Shown: positions 8,788 through 15,603, counted from the first letter of the stretch. The stretch is 21,464 nt of DNA from Chloroflexota bacterium (GCA_024232355.1 JAAEPW010001128.1:1-21464), one strand, 5' to 3'. Notes: generated by a model from the letters alone, not told the origin. Made by a program: numbers and translations.

Positions 8788-8829
8788 TGGAACTTTTTTC
8801 AAGCCAACATCGTCATAAGATTGCCAAGA

Positions 8830-8998
8830 CTAGTGCAGTTGGGCGTAAATATCCCCACCGTGAACACGTTCACGCGTAATACAAACTTTAACGCCCAACT
8901 GCTAAAGTGTTTCGCGGCAGATCAGTATCATAATAGGTGCTTTGCGTTGATAGTCGGCAATTCTGAACTGTAGGTTTGTTTGCGCCGCGAAACACTAG
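8830..8998. repeat. composite inverted-repeat element (two long hairpins)
   Basis: Two side-by-side hairpins. The first has 12-bp perfect arms (GCAGTTGGGCGT at 8835-8846 and its complement at 8891-8902) and an inner hairpin GTGAAC/GTTCAC at 8860-8873. The second has 13-bp perfect arms (AGTGTTTCGCGGC at 8906-8918 and its complement at 8984-8996). The whole block is framed by CTAGTG at 8830 and CACTAG ending at 8998, suggesting one folded 169-bp unit. No target duplication is visible. The first arm resembles the end of the element at 18386. Confidence 0.6.
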
Positions 8999-9071
8999 AT
9001 ACTTGCGCAGAGATTCGTGGATAAAATGGCCAAGATGCAAGAACATCTCGCAAAAAAGATATTTTAGAATA

Positions 9072-9086
9072 GTAACACGTTGTTAC
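9072..9086. promoter_or_regulatory. operator-like palindrome GTAACA-CGT-TGTTAC
   Basis: A perfect 6-3-6 inverted repeat. The half-site GTAACA recurs at 9115-9120 and a related TGACA at 9093-9097, all upstream of the extended -10 at 9127. The spacing and repetition suit a dimeric repressor site, but no regulator is identified. Confidence 0.3.
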
Positions 9087-9126
9087 GAGGCTGTGACACA
9101 TCTGACATACATTCGTAACACAAATT

Positions 9127-9135
9127 TGGTATATT
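9127..9135 (+). promoter_or_regulatory. possible extended -10 promoter
   Basis: TGG directly followed by TATATT (9130-9135) forms an extended -10 with no good -35 at 17 bp. It would start transcription near 9142, just upstream of the ribosome binding site at 9153-9161, and could serve both the small ORF and the PA14 gene. Confidence 0.4.
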
Positions 9136-9161
9136 GGGGACAAGTCAGTTCGAAAGGAGGT

Positions 9162-9259
9162 ATGAATAAGCGTCAAATGGTTCCAAGGGGGTGCTGCCGG
9201 TTATTGCATTAGGACTGAGCACTCTGACATTCGTCATCGTGTTGGTCTTGCCAAGCTAG
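9162..9259 (+). pseudogene. tiny single-TM protein ORF, frame broken at a G run
   Basis: A near-ideal ribosome binding site (AAAGGAGGT, 9153-9161) directly precedes an ATG that gives only 16 codons (MNKRQMVPRGCCRLLH). In the -1 frame from the GGGGG run at 9187-9191, a further 22 codons are open to TAG at 9257-9259: VLPVIALGLSTLTFVIVLVLPS, a clear hydrophobic helix. Joining the frames by one extra G would give a positively charged N-terminus plus one membrane helix of about 32 residues. This is either a recent homopolymer mutation, a sequencing error, or frameshifted translation. The family is not recognised. It precedes the secreted PA14 gene by about 80 nt. Confidence 0.45.
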
Positions 9260-9337
9260 ACGAATGCACATCACGTTTCACACAGAACAAGGGCGGGGTT
9301 GTCGGAAATAAACACATTTAGCGTATGGAGGTATACC

Positions 9338-10663
9338 ATGTTTCAAAAATTTCGTTTCCTAACAACCATTGTGGTCAACATCAGTTTTGTCTTTGTTTTT
9401 TTGATGACGAGCGTCGCTCACGCGCAGGGGCCCTGGCCGCCCGAGCCCCACGACACCGATCCATTCTGGCACGTTGCATACTGGAACAACATGACGCTTT
9501 CCGGCGAGCCGGTCGTACAAACTACCGAGACCGACCTCGATCACGACTGGGGCACAGGTTCGCCACACACCAGCATCAATGCCGACCATTTCTCAGCACG
9601 ATGGAAGCATTATATCGACGTGGAAACAGGCACCTATCGCTTTACTGCCACCAGCGACGACGGTATCCGCGTCTATGTAAACAACAACCTAATCATTGAC
9701 CAATGGCATAACCATGCCACACAAACATACACGGCTGATGTCAGTCTGGCGGATGGTCATCACCTGGTCACCGTCGAATACTATGAGAATGCAGAAAGTG
9801 CCGTAGCCAAGCTCACATGGGCGCCCGCCCCCACCACGTTCAACGGTTGGCGCGGCGAGTACTTTGACAATCGCGACCTCAGTGGCTCGCCCGTCTTGAT
9901 ACGCGACGATGCAGGATCAACCGGTATCGATTTTAACTGGGCGTATGGTTCGCCGGCATCGAGCATTCCGAGCGACGGCTTTTCTGTTCGTTGGACGCGC
10001 ACCGTCAACTTTGCAGCCGGTTCGTACCGCTTTACGACCACCAGCGACGATGGCGTGCGCCTGTGGGTAAACGGTCACTTGCTCATCGACAAGTGGCTCG
10101 ACCAACCGTTCACATCCTACTCGGACACAATTTTCGTGTCAGGCGACGTACCGATCAAGATGGAGTATTACGAGAACGGCGGCGCAGCAGCAGCACGACT
10201 CACTTGGACGTCAGACGATGACTCTCCCTCAGCACCGACAGGCACGGTCATTGTTGGCGACGACGATTCAGGCTTTGTTAGAGGCGGTCTGGCAAGCGGT
10301 TGGCGCACAGTTGCCGAAGGCCACGACGGACGCCTGCTATGGACCCGAAACAACAACTGGCGGCGACCCAACTACAATTGGGCACGTTGGTACCCCAGTC
10401 TCGCACCGGGACGCTACGAGGTCTTTGTCTACATTCCCGAACGTTACACCACCACATCGAATGCACGCTACTGGGTATCCCATCGCGACGGTTATACACT
10501 GCGCCAGGTGAATCAATCGGCGAATGGCAGTCGTTGGGTATCACTCGGCACCTACTGGTTCCGTGGCAACAACAACGACTATGCATCGCTTGCCGATGTC
10601 ACGTACGAACCATACGTATCCCGTCTGATCGCTTTTGACGCGGTCAAGTGGGAACCACGCTAG
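9338..10663 (+). CDS. secreted PA14-PA14-golvesin-domain protein
   Basis: A 441-residue exported protein. The N-terminus is a signal peptide ([25 protein letters not shown], cleavage likely after AHA at 29). Two PA14-type beta domains follow, at about 42-162 and 168-291, each with the [14 protein letters not shown] or [14 protein letters not shown] signature, a ligand or Ca-binding loop. The C-terminal part (about 302-441: [48 protein letters not shown]) matches the golvesin C-terminal-like domain. No catalytic domain is seen, so binding to polysaccharide or other surface ligands is the likely role (inference). I choose the ATG at 9338 because GGAGGT lies 5 nt upstream and the signal peptide begins there; an earlier in-frame start lacks support. 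Confidence 0.9.
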   Translation: MFQKFRFLTTIVVNISFVFVFLMTSVAHAQGPWPPEPHDTDPFWHVAYWNNMTLSGEPVVQTTETDLDHDWGTGSPHTSINADHFSARWKHYIDVETGTYRFTATSDDGIRVYVNNNLIIDQWHNHATQTYTADVSLADGHHLVTVEYYENAESAVAKLTWAPAPTTFNGWRGEYFDNRDLSGSPVLIRDDAGSTGIDFNWAYGSPASSIPSDGFSVRWTRTVNFAAGSYRFTTTSDDGVRLWVNGHLLIDKWLDQPFTSYSDTIFVSGDVPIKMEYYENGGAAAARLTWTSDDDSPSAPTGTVIVGDDDSGFVRGGLASGWRTVAEGHDGRLLWTRNNNWRRPNYNWARWYPSLAPGRYEVFVYIPERYTTTSNARYWVSHRDGYTLRQVNQSANGSRWVSLGTYWFRGNNNDYASLADVTYEPYVSRLIAFDAVKWEPR

Positions 10664-10674
10664 TTTTCTGTGAA

Positions 10675-10732
10675 CGGGTGCTCGGTGCTGACTGCACATA
10701 ATATGCGCTGCCCCATCAGTACCGAGCACTCG
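10675..10732. repeat. long hairpin after the PA14 gene
   Basis: Arms GTGCTCGGTGCTGA (10678-10691) and TCAGTACCGAGCAC (10716-10729) pair at 13 of 14 positions, with further pairs outward, around a 24-nt loop. It starts 12 nt after the stop codon. An A-run rather than a T-run follows, so it is not a classical + strand terminator. It may protect the mRNA 3' end. Confidence 0.55.
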
Positions 10733-10848
10733 TAAAAAACTGACAGCATTCTGCCACAAGAGAGAGAAACAACTCAGATTGTCTCAATAGCGCCCAAAAC
10801 CCCTTTAGCGTTCTTCATTTTGCGAGAAACAGCAGGAGCGGGGTTTTG

Positions 10849-10873
10849 AGCCTTTCTCAAAAGGCTGTTTCTT
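10849..10873 (+). terminator. weak intrinsic terminator candidate
   Basis: AGCCTTT (10849-10855) and AAAGGCT (10860-10866) form a 7-bp stem with a CTCA loop, followed by GTTTCTT. It would end transcription from the PA14 gene. The stem is short and the T-tract imperfect. Confidence 0.4.
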
Positions 10874-10913
10874 GGCAGCTGCGCTCATAAAAACGTCAAA
10901 TCGCTACAGCGGC

Positions 10914-10942
10914 TTTTCATTTTTCCCTATTTGATATACAAT
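10914..10942 (+). promoter_or_regulatory. candidate promoter for the thiolase operon
   Basis: TTTTCA (10914-10919) and TACAAT (10937-10942) are spaced by 17 bp, giving a predicted start near 10949 and a leader of about 340 nt before the ATG at 11291. A weaker match than the tRNA promoter. Confidence 0.4.
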
Positions 10943-11290
10943 ATTCCTCGTGCAACGAGACCACCTACACTGGTTACGTCCGGCAAGACTGAAAACCGTG
11001 GCCCTCGCCATCAGGTTGGCAATAAGCCTCGTCGGATACTGGTTGCTTTTCGCACACTTTACGTCTATCCTATCAATCCCATTTGGGCCATCGAACGAAT
11101 TATTCCACGCCTTTTGCCACTTTTCTCCGGCGAACACGAGGCGGCAAGCAGTGACGTTTTTTTGACGAAACCGTTCTATAGTAACCATTCCCTTTGAGGA
11201 GGTGTTGCCAAGACAAACAAATAGATCTCAGTATTTTCACACGATTCATTCAATACGCATCACCACACATCACTTTAAGGAGGTATTTTT

Positions 11291-12649
11291 ATGCGACCCG
11301 TATACGCTGTCTCAGGCGGAGTCAGCAAGTTCGCCAAAGCCAGACCAGACAAGGTCTTTCCAGGCTTGGTCAAAGAAGCCTATGATTATACCTTGGCCGA
11401 TCTCGGGATTGATCATCCCAAATTCTTTGAACTGGTGGACGGCACAGTATGCTCTTACTTTTCCGACCATTTTACCCGCCAGTTGATGGCCGGAATCATG
11501 GTCCAGGATTATTTGGGGATGTGCCCCAAACCATCCCACCGGGTAGAAGGCGGCGGAGCTACCGGCGGCATCTGCTTTCAGGAGGGATGGAAGTCCGTCG
11601 CTTCCGGCTATATGGACGTCTGCCTGTGCTATGGCTTTGAGCAGATGAGCCACGTCGAGACCTGGAAAGGGAACGAGTTCATCGCCCTGGCCTCCGACAT
11701 CTCGTTCGATTACCCCGTCGGCGGCTTTTACTCCGGTTACTATGCTATGATGGTCACCCGGCACATGGCCGAGTTTGAAACCACGGTAGAACAACTGGCT
11801 CACGTCTCGGTCAAGAACCACATCAACGCCTATCACAACCCATATGCTCAAAAGCGCATGAGACTGACCGTCGATGACGTCCGCACAGCGCCAATGGTGG
11901 CTTGGCCCCTCACCCGGCACGACATCTGCGTGATGAGCGACGGAGCCGCTGCGGTTGTCCTTTGCTCGGAAGAAGGGCTGGCCGAGTTGGAAAAGGCCGC
12001 CGGGCGATCCCTACCCCGCGTACTCGTCTCTGGCATCGGGCGCGGCACCGACGCGATGCGTATGGCCGACCGTCCCCACCAATCCTACGACGACTTTTAC
12101 AAGTACAACGCCCTGCCCAACGAGATGGATGAAGACTCTCGCGCCCACTACCGGGGTTTGTGGGACCATGGATTCCGCTACCCTGGCATCCACTCCTTCC
12201 GCGCCGGGCGGATGGGCAGCCGAGAGGCATACAAGAACGCCGGCATCACCGATCCGCTCAACGAGATCGATTTTGTCGAGTTGCACGATGCGTACACATC
12301 GTCAGAAATCCAGACCTACGAAGATATGGGACTGTGCCGATACGGCGAGGGTGGCTCCTTTGCCGCCAGTGGCAAGGCGTTTATGCCCGGCCTAGACTAT
12401 GGACTCGACCTATCCGACGAGTCCGTCTGCCCCGTCAATCCATCGGGCGGCCTCATCGCCTGCGGTCACCCCGTCGGCGCGACCGGGCTGATGCAGGCGG
12501 TCTTTGCGATCTGGCAATTGCAGGGCACCATCGAGCACCACTTTGGCGATCCGGCGCTACAGGTACCCGACGCCAAACGGGGTGCGATCCACTCTCACGC
12601 AGGCACCGGCACCTATGTCACCGTCAGCATCTTGGAGCGGGAGGAATAA
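11291..12649 (+). CDS. thiolase-superfamily protein (SCP2-type) lacking the nucleophilic cysteine
   Basis: 452 residues with the layout of SCP2-type or archaeal-type thiolases. Usually these carry RVEAACASGG with the acyl-accepting Cys; here the segment reads HRVEGGGATGG (84-93), so Gly89 occupies the Cys position. The other active-site pieces are kept: ELHDAYTSSE with H332, and CGHPVGATG with C391 and H393. Normal Claisen chemistry through a covalent acyl-Cys is therefore unlikely at the standard site. Known relatives that pair with DUF35 proteins include thiolases and the steroid side-chain retro-aldolase Ltp2, whose active site is repurposed. The ATG has AAGGAGGT 6 nt upstream. One base separates it from the DUF35 gene, so the two products probably form a complex. 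Confidence 0.9.
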   Translation: MRPVYAVSGGVSKFAKARPDKVFPGLVKEAYDYTLADLGIDHPKFFELVDGTVCSYFSDHFTRQLMAGIMVQDYLGMCPKPSHRVEGGGATGGICFQEGWKSVASGYMDVCLCYGFEQMSHVETWKGNEFIALASDISFDYPVGGFYSGYYAMMVTRHMAEFETTVEQLAHVSVKNHINAYHNPYAQKRMRLTVDDVRTAPMVAWPLTRHDICVMSDGAAAVVLCSEEGLAELEKAAGRSLPRVLVSGIGRGTDAMRMADRPHQSYDDFYKYNALPNEMDEDSRAHYRGLWDHGFRYPGIHSFRAGRMGSREAYKNAGITDPLNEIDFVELHDAYTSSEIQTYEDMGLCRYGEGGSFAASGKAFMPGLDYGLDLSDESVCPVNPSGGLIACGHPVGATGLMQAVFAIWQLQGTIEHHFGDPALQVPDAKRGAIHSHAGTGTYVTVSILEREE

Positions 12650-12650
12650 A

Positions 12651-13196
12651 ATGTCTAACGAAAAATTCCCCAAGCGAATCGAAGAGAACCTGGAAGGAGG
12701 GACTACCGTCTACAACATCCCCTTCCCCAAGGGCGACGATCTTTCGTCACTAAAGGACATGTCGCCCATCGTGATCAATTTCCCCTACTATGTCGAGTAC
12801 AACTATTCCTATGGTCTGGACTCGCCTTTCTTTGCCGCACTGACCAACAAGCGCTTTATCGTTTGCCGCGAGCCCGAGACCGGCTACACGTATGCGACAC
12901 CACGCGGTCACGACATGTACTCGGGCAAAGAAACCGAGTGGGTAGAGATCGAGCCAGAAGGGGAAATCCACGCCTTTACCGTCTGCCACTTTGGATCGGA
13001 GGCATTCCTCCCCGAGTGCCCGTTTATCCTGATCCAGGTCAAATTTGAAGCGTGTGATACGCTCTTTATGGGACGGTTGATCGGTGTTGACCCGAACAAA
13101 GCCAACATTCAATGGATTGGCCAAAAAGTGCGCGGGCGGTTTCTGCGCAACTCTAAACTCAAGCCCACAGATATTTACTTTAACCTAGCAGAGTGA
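12651..13196 (+). CDS. DUF35 (OB-fold) partner of the thiolase, zinc ribbon mostly lost
   Basis: 181 residues. After a non-homologous N-terminal extension (about 1-50) comes the DUF35 pattern: YGLDSPFFAALTNKRFIVC, then a C-terminal OB fold (EWVEIEPEGEIHAFTVCHF, PFILIQVKFEACDTLFMGRLIGV, GQKVRGRF). The rubredoxin-like zinc ribbon normally has two CxxC pairs. Here only C72 of the first pair remains and the rest reads CREPETGYTYATPRGHDM, so zinc binding is doubtful. DUF35 subunits of thiolase complexes bridge or position the acyl-CoA substrates. The start ATG has GGAGG 7 nt upstream inside the end of the thiolase gene, indicating coupling. A 13-bp hairpin lies 12 nt after the stop. Confidence 0.85.
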   Translation: MSNEKFPKRIEENLEGGTTVYNIPFPKGDDLSSLKDMSPIVINFPYYVEYNYSYGLDSPFFAALTNKRFIVCREPETGYTYATPRGHDMYSGKETEWVEIEPEGEIHAFTVCHFGSEAFLPECPFILIQVKFEACDTLFMGRLIGVDPNKANIQWIGQKVRGRFLRNSKLKPTDIYFNLAE

Positions 13197-13207
13197 TAGA
13201 TTCACCA

Positions 13208-13244
13208 GTACCCTCCCACAAGGCTGCGACCTGTGGGAGGGTAC
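13208..13244 (+). terminator. perfect 13-bp hairpin after the DUF35 gene, no T-run
   Basis: GTACCCTCCCACA (13208-13220) pairs perfectly with 13232-13244 around an 11-nt loop. The following bases are TCGAAGG, so it is not a classical terminator. It may stabilise or partly terminate the thiolase-DUF35 mRNA before the remnant gene. Confidence 0.45.
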
Positions 13245-13267
13245 TCGAAGGTTCAACCGAGGAAACT

Positions 13268-13546
13268 ATGCCACCAAATTCTCCCCACAGTTCACAATTC
13301 CCCACCCTCCTCGTCCACGGCGGAGCCTACAACATCCCCACCGAGAGCCATCAAGCCCACATCGATGGTTGTCGCAATGCAGCAGAGGCCGGACTAGCCG
13401 AGTGCACCACCGACGAGGGCGGGCTGATCGTACTCGACCATACAGGCCACATCGGCGTCGCCCACAACACTGCCTACATCGCTCACGCCTATGTCACCGC
13501 TGGTGGCGAAATCACCACAGGTATAGAACATCCCAAAGACAAATAA
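13268..13546 (+). pseudogene. isoaspartyl peptidase/L-asparaginase remnant with internal deletion
   Basis: A 92-codon ORF with GAGG at proper distance from its ATG. Residues 13-43 (FPTLLVHGGAYNIPTESH and the DGCRNAAEAG segment) match the N-terminus of Ntn-type (T2 family) asparaginases. Residues from about 50 (EGGLIVLDHTGHIGVAHNTAYIAHAYVTAGG) match their C-terminal strand region, which usually reads like GGLIAVD.G.IA.PFNT.GMYRG. Full-length members are about 300 residues, so roughly 200 central residues, including the catalytic Thr that becomes the new N-terminus, are missing. The frame is intact across the junction. It is almost surely inactive as a hydrolase, though a translated small protein cannot be ruled out. 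Confidence 0.7.
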
Positions 13547-13620
13547 CAAGCACATTCAAACCCTGACGCGAGACTCGAGGTAAAACAACTTGGCCGTACG
13601 ACATCCAAAAAGGAGTGACT

Positions 13621-14769
13621 ATGGATTTCGAACCGACTGAAGAACACCGCATGATCCGCCGCATGGTGCGGGAGTTTGCCGAAAAAGAGATCGCACCCCG
13701 TGCCGAAGAAATAGACGAAACCGACCAATTCCCGGACGATCTCTTGCGCCGGATGGGTAAACTGGGTATCATTGGTCTGCCCTTTCCAGAAAAATACGGC
13801 GGTTCTGGCTTTAATTACACTAGCCTCGTCATCGCATTGGAAGAAGTCGCCCGCGTCTCTGGATCTATGGCCATTACCCTGGACGCTCAAACCTCCCTCT
13901 ACTGCGAGCCAGTTTATCTCTTTGGCAGCGAGGAACAAAAACTCAAATACTTGGCTCCGGCGGCGCGTGGCGAAAAAATCGGATGCTTTGGCCTGACCGA
14001 GCCGCAAGCTGGCTCTGATGCTGGAGCTACCCGCACCAATGCCATCCTCGACGAGACTGCAAACGAGTGGATCATCAATGGCCAGAAAAATTTTATCACC
14101 AACGGCTCCGTCGCCGACTTTGCCGTCGTCACCGCCAAAACCGATCCAGACAAGGGTGTACGTGGTATCAGTGCTTTTATCATTGAACGGGGCACGCCAG
14201 GCTTTATGTTGGGACGGGATGAGAAAAAGATGGGCCTGAAAGGCTCTGTTACCTCGGAACTCTTTTTCGAAAATTGTCGCATTCCGGCAGAAAATCTACT
14301 AGGCAAGGAAAACGAGGGCTTTAAACAGTTCATGACCACACTGGACGCTGGGCGGGTCGCCATCTCGGCAATGGCAGTCGGGCTAGCGCAAGGCGCGTTC
14401 GATAAAGCGCTGGTCTACGCCAAGGAACGGGAACAGTTCAACCAACCCATCGCCAATTTCCAGGCCATCCAATGGATGATCGCCGAAATGGCAACAGAGA
14501 TCGATGCCGCCCGCCTGATGGTGAACCGCGCTGCCTGGCTCCGGGAGAACGACCGGACGTTCACCACAGAGGCGGCGATGGCCAAGCTTTTTGCCACTGA
14601 GGTGTCGGAACGCGTCTGTCACAAGGCGATTCAAATTCACGGCGGCTACGGCTATGTACGCGAGTACGAGGTCGAGCGCATGTACCGTGATCAGCGCTTG
14701 TGCTCTATCGGTGAAGGAACCAACCAGATCCAACGACTGGTCATCGCGCGGCAGATATTGGGACAGTGA
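13621..14769 (+). CDS. acyl-CoA dehydrogenase (short/branched-chain type)
   Basis: A 382-residue FAD enzyme of the acyl-CoA dehydrogenase family that introduces an alpha-beta double bond into acyl-CoA and passes electrons to ETF. N-terminal helical part: MDFEPTEEHRMIRRMVREF. The FAD and substrate loop is FGLTEPQAGSDAGATRTNA at about 122-140, followed by ISAFIIERGTPGF and the quinone-like beta domain. The C-terminal domain has REQFNQPIANFQAIQWMIAE, IHGGYGYVREYEVERMYRD and IGEGTNQIQRL, where the Glu of GEGT is the expected catalytic base. Length and motifs are complete. AAGGAG lies 5 nt before ATG 13621; a GTG two codons earlier is less likely. Context suggests co-function with the thiolase-like pair in acyl-CoA breakdown; chain specificity is not determinable. 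Confidence 0.95.
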   Translation: MDFEPTEEHRMIRRMVREFAEKEIAPRAEEIDETDQFPDDLLRRMGKLGIIGLPFPEKYGGSGFNYTSLVIALEEVARVSGSMAITLDAQTSLYCEPVYLFGSEEQKLKYLAPAARGEKIGCFGLTEPQAGSDAGATRTNAILDETANEWIINGQKNFITNGSVADFAVVTAKTDPDKGVRGISAFIIERGTPGFMLGRDEKKMGLKGSVTSELFFENCRIPAENLLGKENEGFKQFMTTLDAGRVAISAMAVGLAQGAFDKALVYAKEREQFNQPIANFQAIQWMIAEMATEIDAARLMVNRAAWLRENDRTFTTEAAMAKLFATEVSERVCHKAIQIHGGYGYVREYEVERMYRDQRLCSIGEGTNQIQRLVIARQILGQ

Positions 14770-14902
14770 AAGCATCCATCCAAAAGCCAACGGAAACCCG
14801 ACATCATCTTGCGGTCTATTGAATGATCTCTGCTCCCTTTGACATCCACGCATACTGTTCAACATTGTATCCAGTTTGTTTCATATCCAACACTCGGCAC
14901 TG

Positions 14903-14931
14903 TTGCTCCACTAGCAGAAATATGGTAAAAT
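14903..14931 (+). promoter_or_regulatory. promoter of the cyclic-nucleotide-binding gene
   Basis: TTGCTC (14903-14908), a 17-bp spacer, and TAAAAT (14926-14931) preceded by TGG, an extended -10. The predicted start is about 20 nt upstream of the ATG at 14959, leaving room for the AAAGGAGG site. Confidence 0.55.
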
Positions 14932-14958
14932 CCTTTGCGTTGATAAAGGAGGATATTT

Positions 14959-15489
14959 ATGGTCAAGAACACAAACAGGACTATAGAGTACGCTAACATC
15001 TTGCGTCAGGCAGACATTTTCTACGATCTAACGGGACCTCAACTGGAGATGGTCGCCGTGCTCTGCTCAGAGATTACACCCAAGAACGGAGAAATCATCT
15101 TTGAGGAAAACAGCACTAGCGACGAGTTGTACGTCATTGCCAGTGGTGCAGTGGAAATTCTGGTCAATCCAGCTCTTGTACAATCCACACCCACCGGACA
15201 ATCACCCGTCCCAGTGGTCATTGCCACAATCAGACGCGGGCAAACCTTTGGCGAGGTTGCATTGGTGGACCAAGGATTGCGCTCAGCGTCTGCCCGCTGC
15301 GCAGCAAAAAAAACTCGCCTCTTGATTATTCCCAGCAGCCAATTAATCGATCTGTGCGACGCAGATTCTAATCTAGGCTACCGTTTGATGCGCAACATAG
15401 CAGCTGACCTAGCATTCAAAATCCGTGGTACTGACCTGGCGATTCGTGAACAATTGCTTTGGGGACCCACAGTCAAAGTAACAAGATAG
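14959..15489 (+). CDS. cyclic-nucleotide-binding-domain protein
   Basis: 176 residues, nearly all one CRP-type cNMP-binding domain (about 17-150): LRQADIFYDLTGPQLEMV, ENSTSDELYVIASGAVEI, and the phosphate-binding-cassette-like GQTFGEVALVDQGLRSASARC, where FGE and the RSA segment are typical ligand contacts. An insertion around VQSTPTGQSPVPVV lengthens one loop. There is no C-terminal helix-turn-helix, so it is not a CRP-type transcription factor. It may act as a stand-alone sensor or adaptor subunit. It has its own promoter and AAAGGAGG 7 nt before the ATG, and precedes the tRNA-Gly gene by 42 nt. Ligand identity (cAMP, cGMP or none) cannot be read from the sequence. Confidence 0.9.
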   Translation: MVKNTNRTIEYANILRQADIFYDLTGPQLEMVAVLCSEITPKNGEIIFEENSTSDELYVIASGAVEILVNPALVQSTPTGQSPVPVVIATIRRGQTFGEVALVDQGLRSASARCAAKKTRLLIIPSSQLIDLCDADSNLGYRLMRNIAADLAFKIRGTDLAIREQLLWGPTVKVTR

Positions 15490-15495
15490 CGTGAT

Positions 15496-15523
15496 TTGAC
15501 ATTTCGTCCTCATCCGCTATAAT
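15496..15523 (+). promoter_or_regulatory. consensus promoter of tRNA-Gly
   Basis: A perfect TTGACA (15496-15501) and perfect TATAAT (15518-15523) with a 16-bp spacer. The predicted start is about 15530, directly at the tRNA 5' end (15532), so the primary transcript has almost no leader. Confidence 0.85.
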
Positions 15524-15531
15524 GCAGGCAA

Positions 15532-15603
15532 GCGGGTGTAGTTCAGTGGTAGAACGTCAGCTTCCCAAGCTGAATGTCTCGAGTTCGAATCTCGACACCC
15601 GCT
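15532..15603 (+). tRNA. tRNA-Gly (anticodon CCC)
   Basis: 72 nt folds as a cloverleaf. The acceptor stem GCGGGTG pairs with CACCCGC, the D stem is GTTC/GAAC, and the anticodon stem TCAGC/GCTGA carries loop TTCCCAA (CCC at positions 34-36). The variable region is ATGTC and the T stem TCGAG/CTCGA has loop TTCGAAT. The discriminator is T and the 3' CCA is not encoded. Confidence 0.96.

Larger units (their letters stand above)
8721..9161. other. gene-free region with repeat element and promoters
   Basis: It separates the divergent minus- and plus-strand blocks. It holds the operon promoter at 8759-8787, the composite inverted-repeat element at 8830-8998, and a small operator-like palindrome at 9072-9086. 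A promoter-like site lies just before the small ORF at 9162. Longer ORFs crossing it in either strand have no ribosome binding site or family features. Confidence 0.6.
10664..11290. other. structured gene-free region before the thiolase operon
   Basis: 627 bases. It contains a long hairpin (10675-10732), a nested pseudoknot-like set of inverted repeats (10792-10872) and a promoter-like pair at 10914-10942. The last 340 bases look like a long leader. An orphan GAGGAGGT at 11196-11203 has no start codon at proper distance. The functional ribosome binding site AAGGAGGT is at 11277-11284. Overlapping ORFs of 70 to 94 codons on both strands are not convincing. Confidence 0.55.

Noticed and set aside
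9187..9191. Programmed -1 frameshift site at GGGGG
   Set aside because: No canonical X XXY YYZ heptamer in the zero frame and no obvious stimulatory hairpin right after it; a one-base indel is the simpler explanation, so it is kept only as a possibility.
8976..9212. 78-codon ORF running into the small ORF at 9162
   Set aside because: It begins inside the inverted-repeat element with no ribosome binding site and crosses the promoter-like region; only the part from 9162 has a start signal.
11202..11486. 94-codon ORF following the orphan GAGGAGGT at 11196
   Set aside because: Its GTG/TTG starts sit within or directly against the Shine-Dalgarno motif, and it runs 195 nt into the thiolase gene in another frame.
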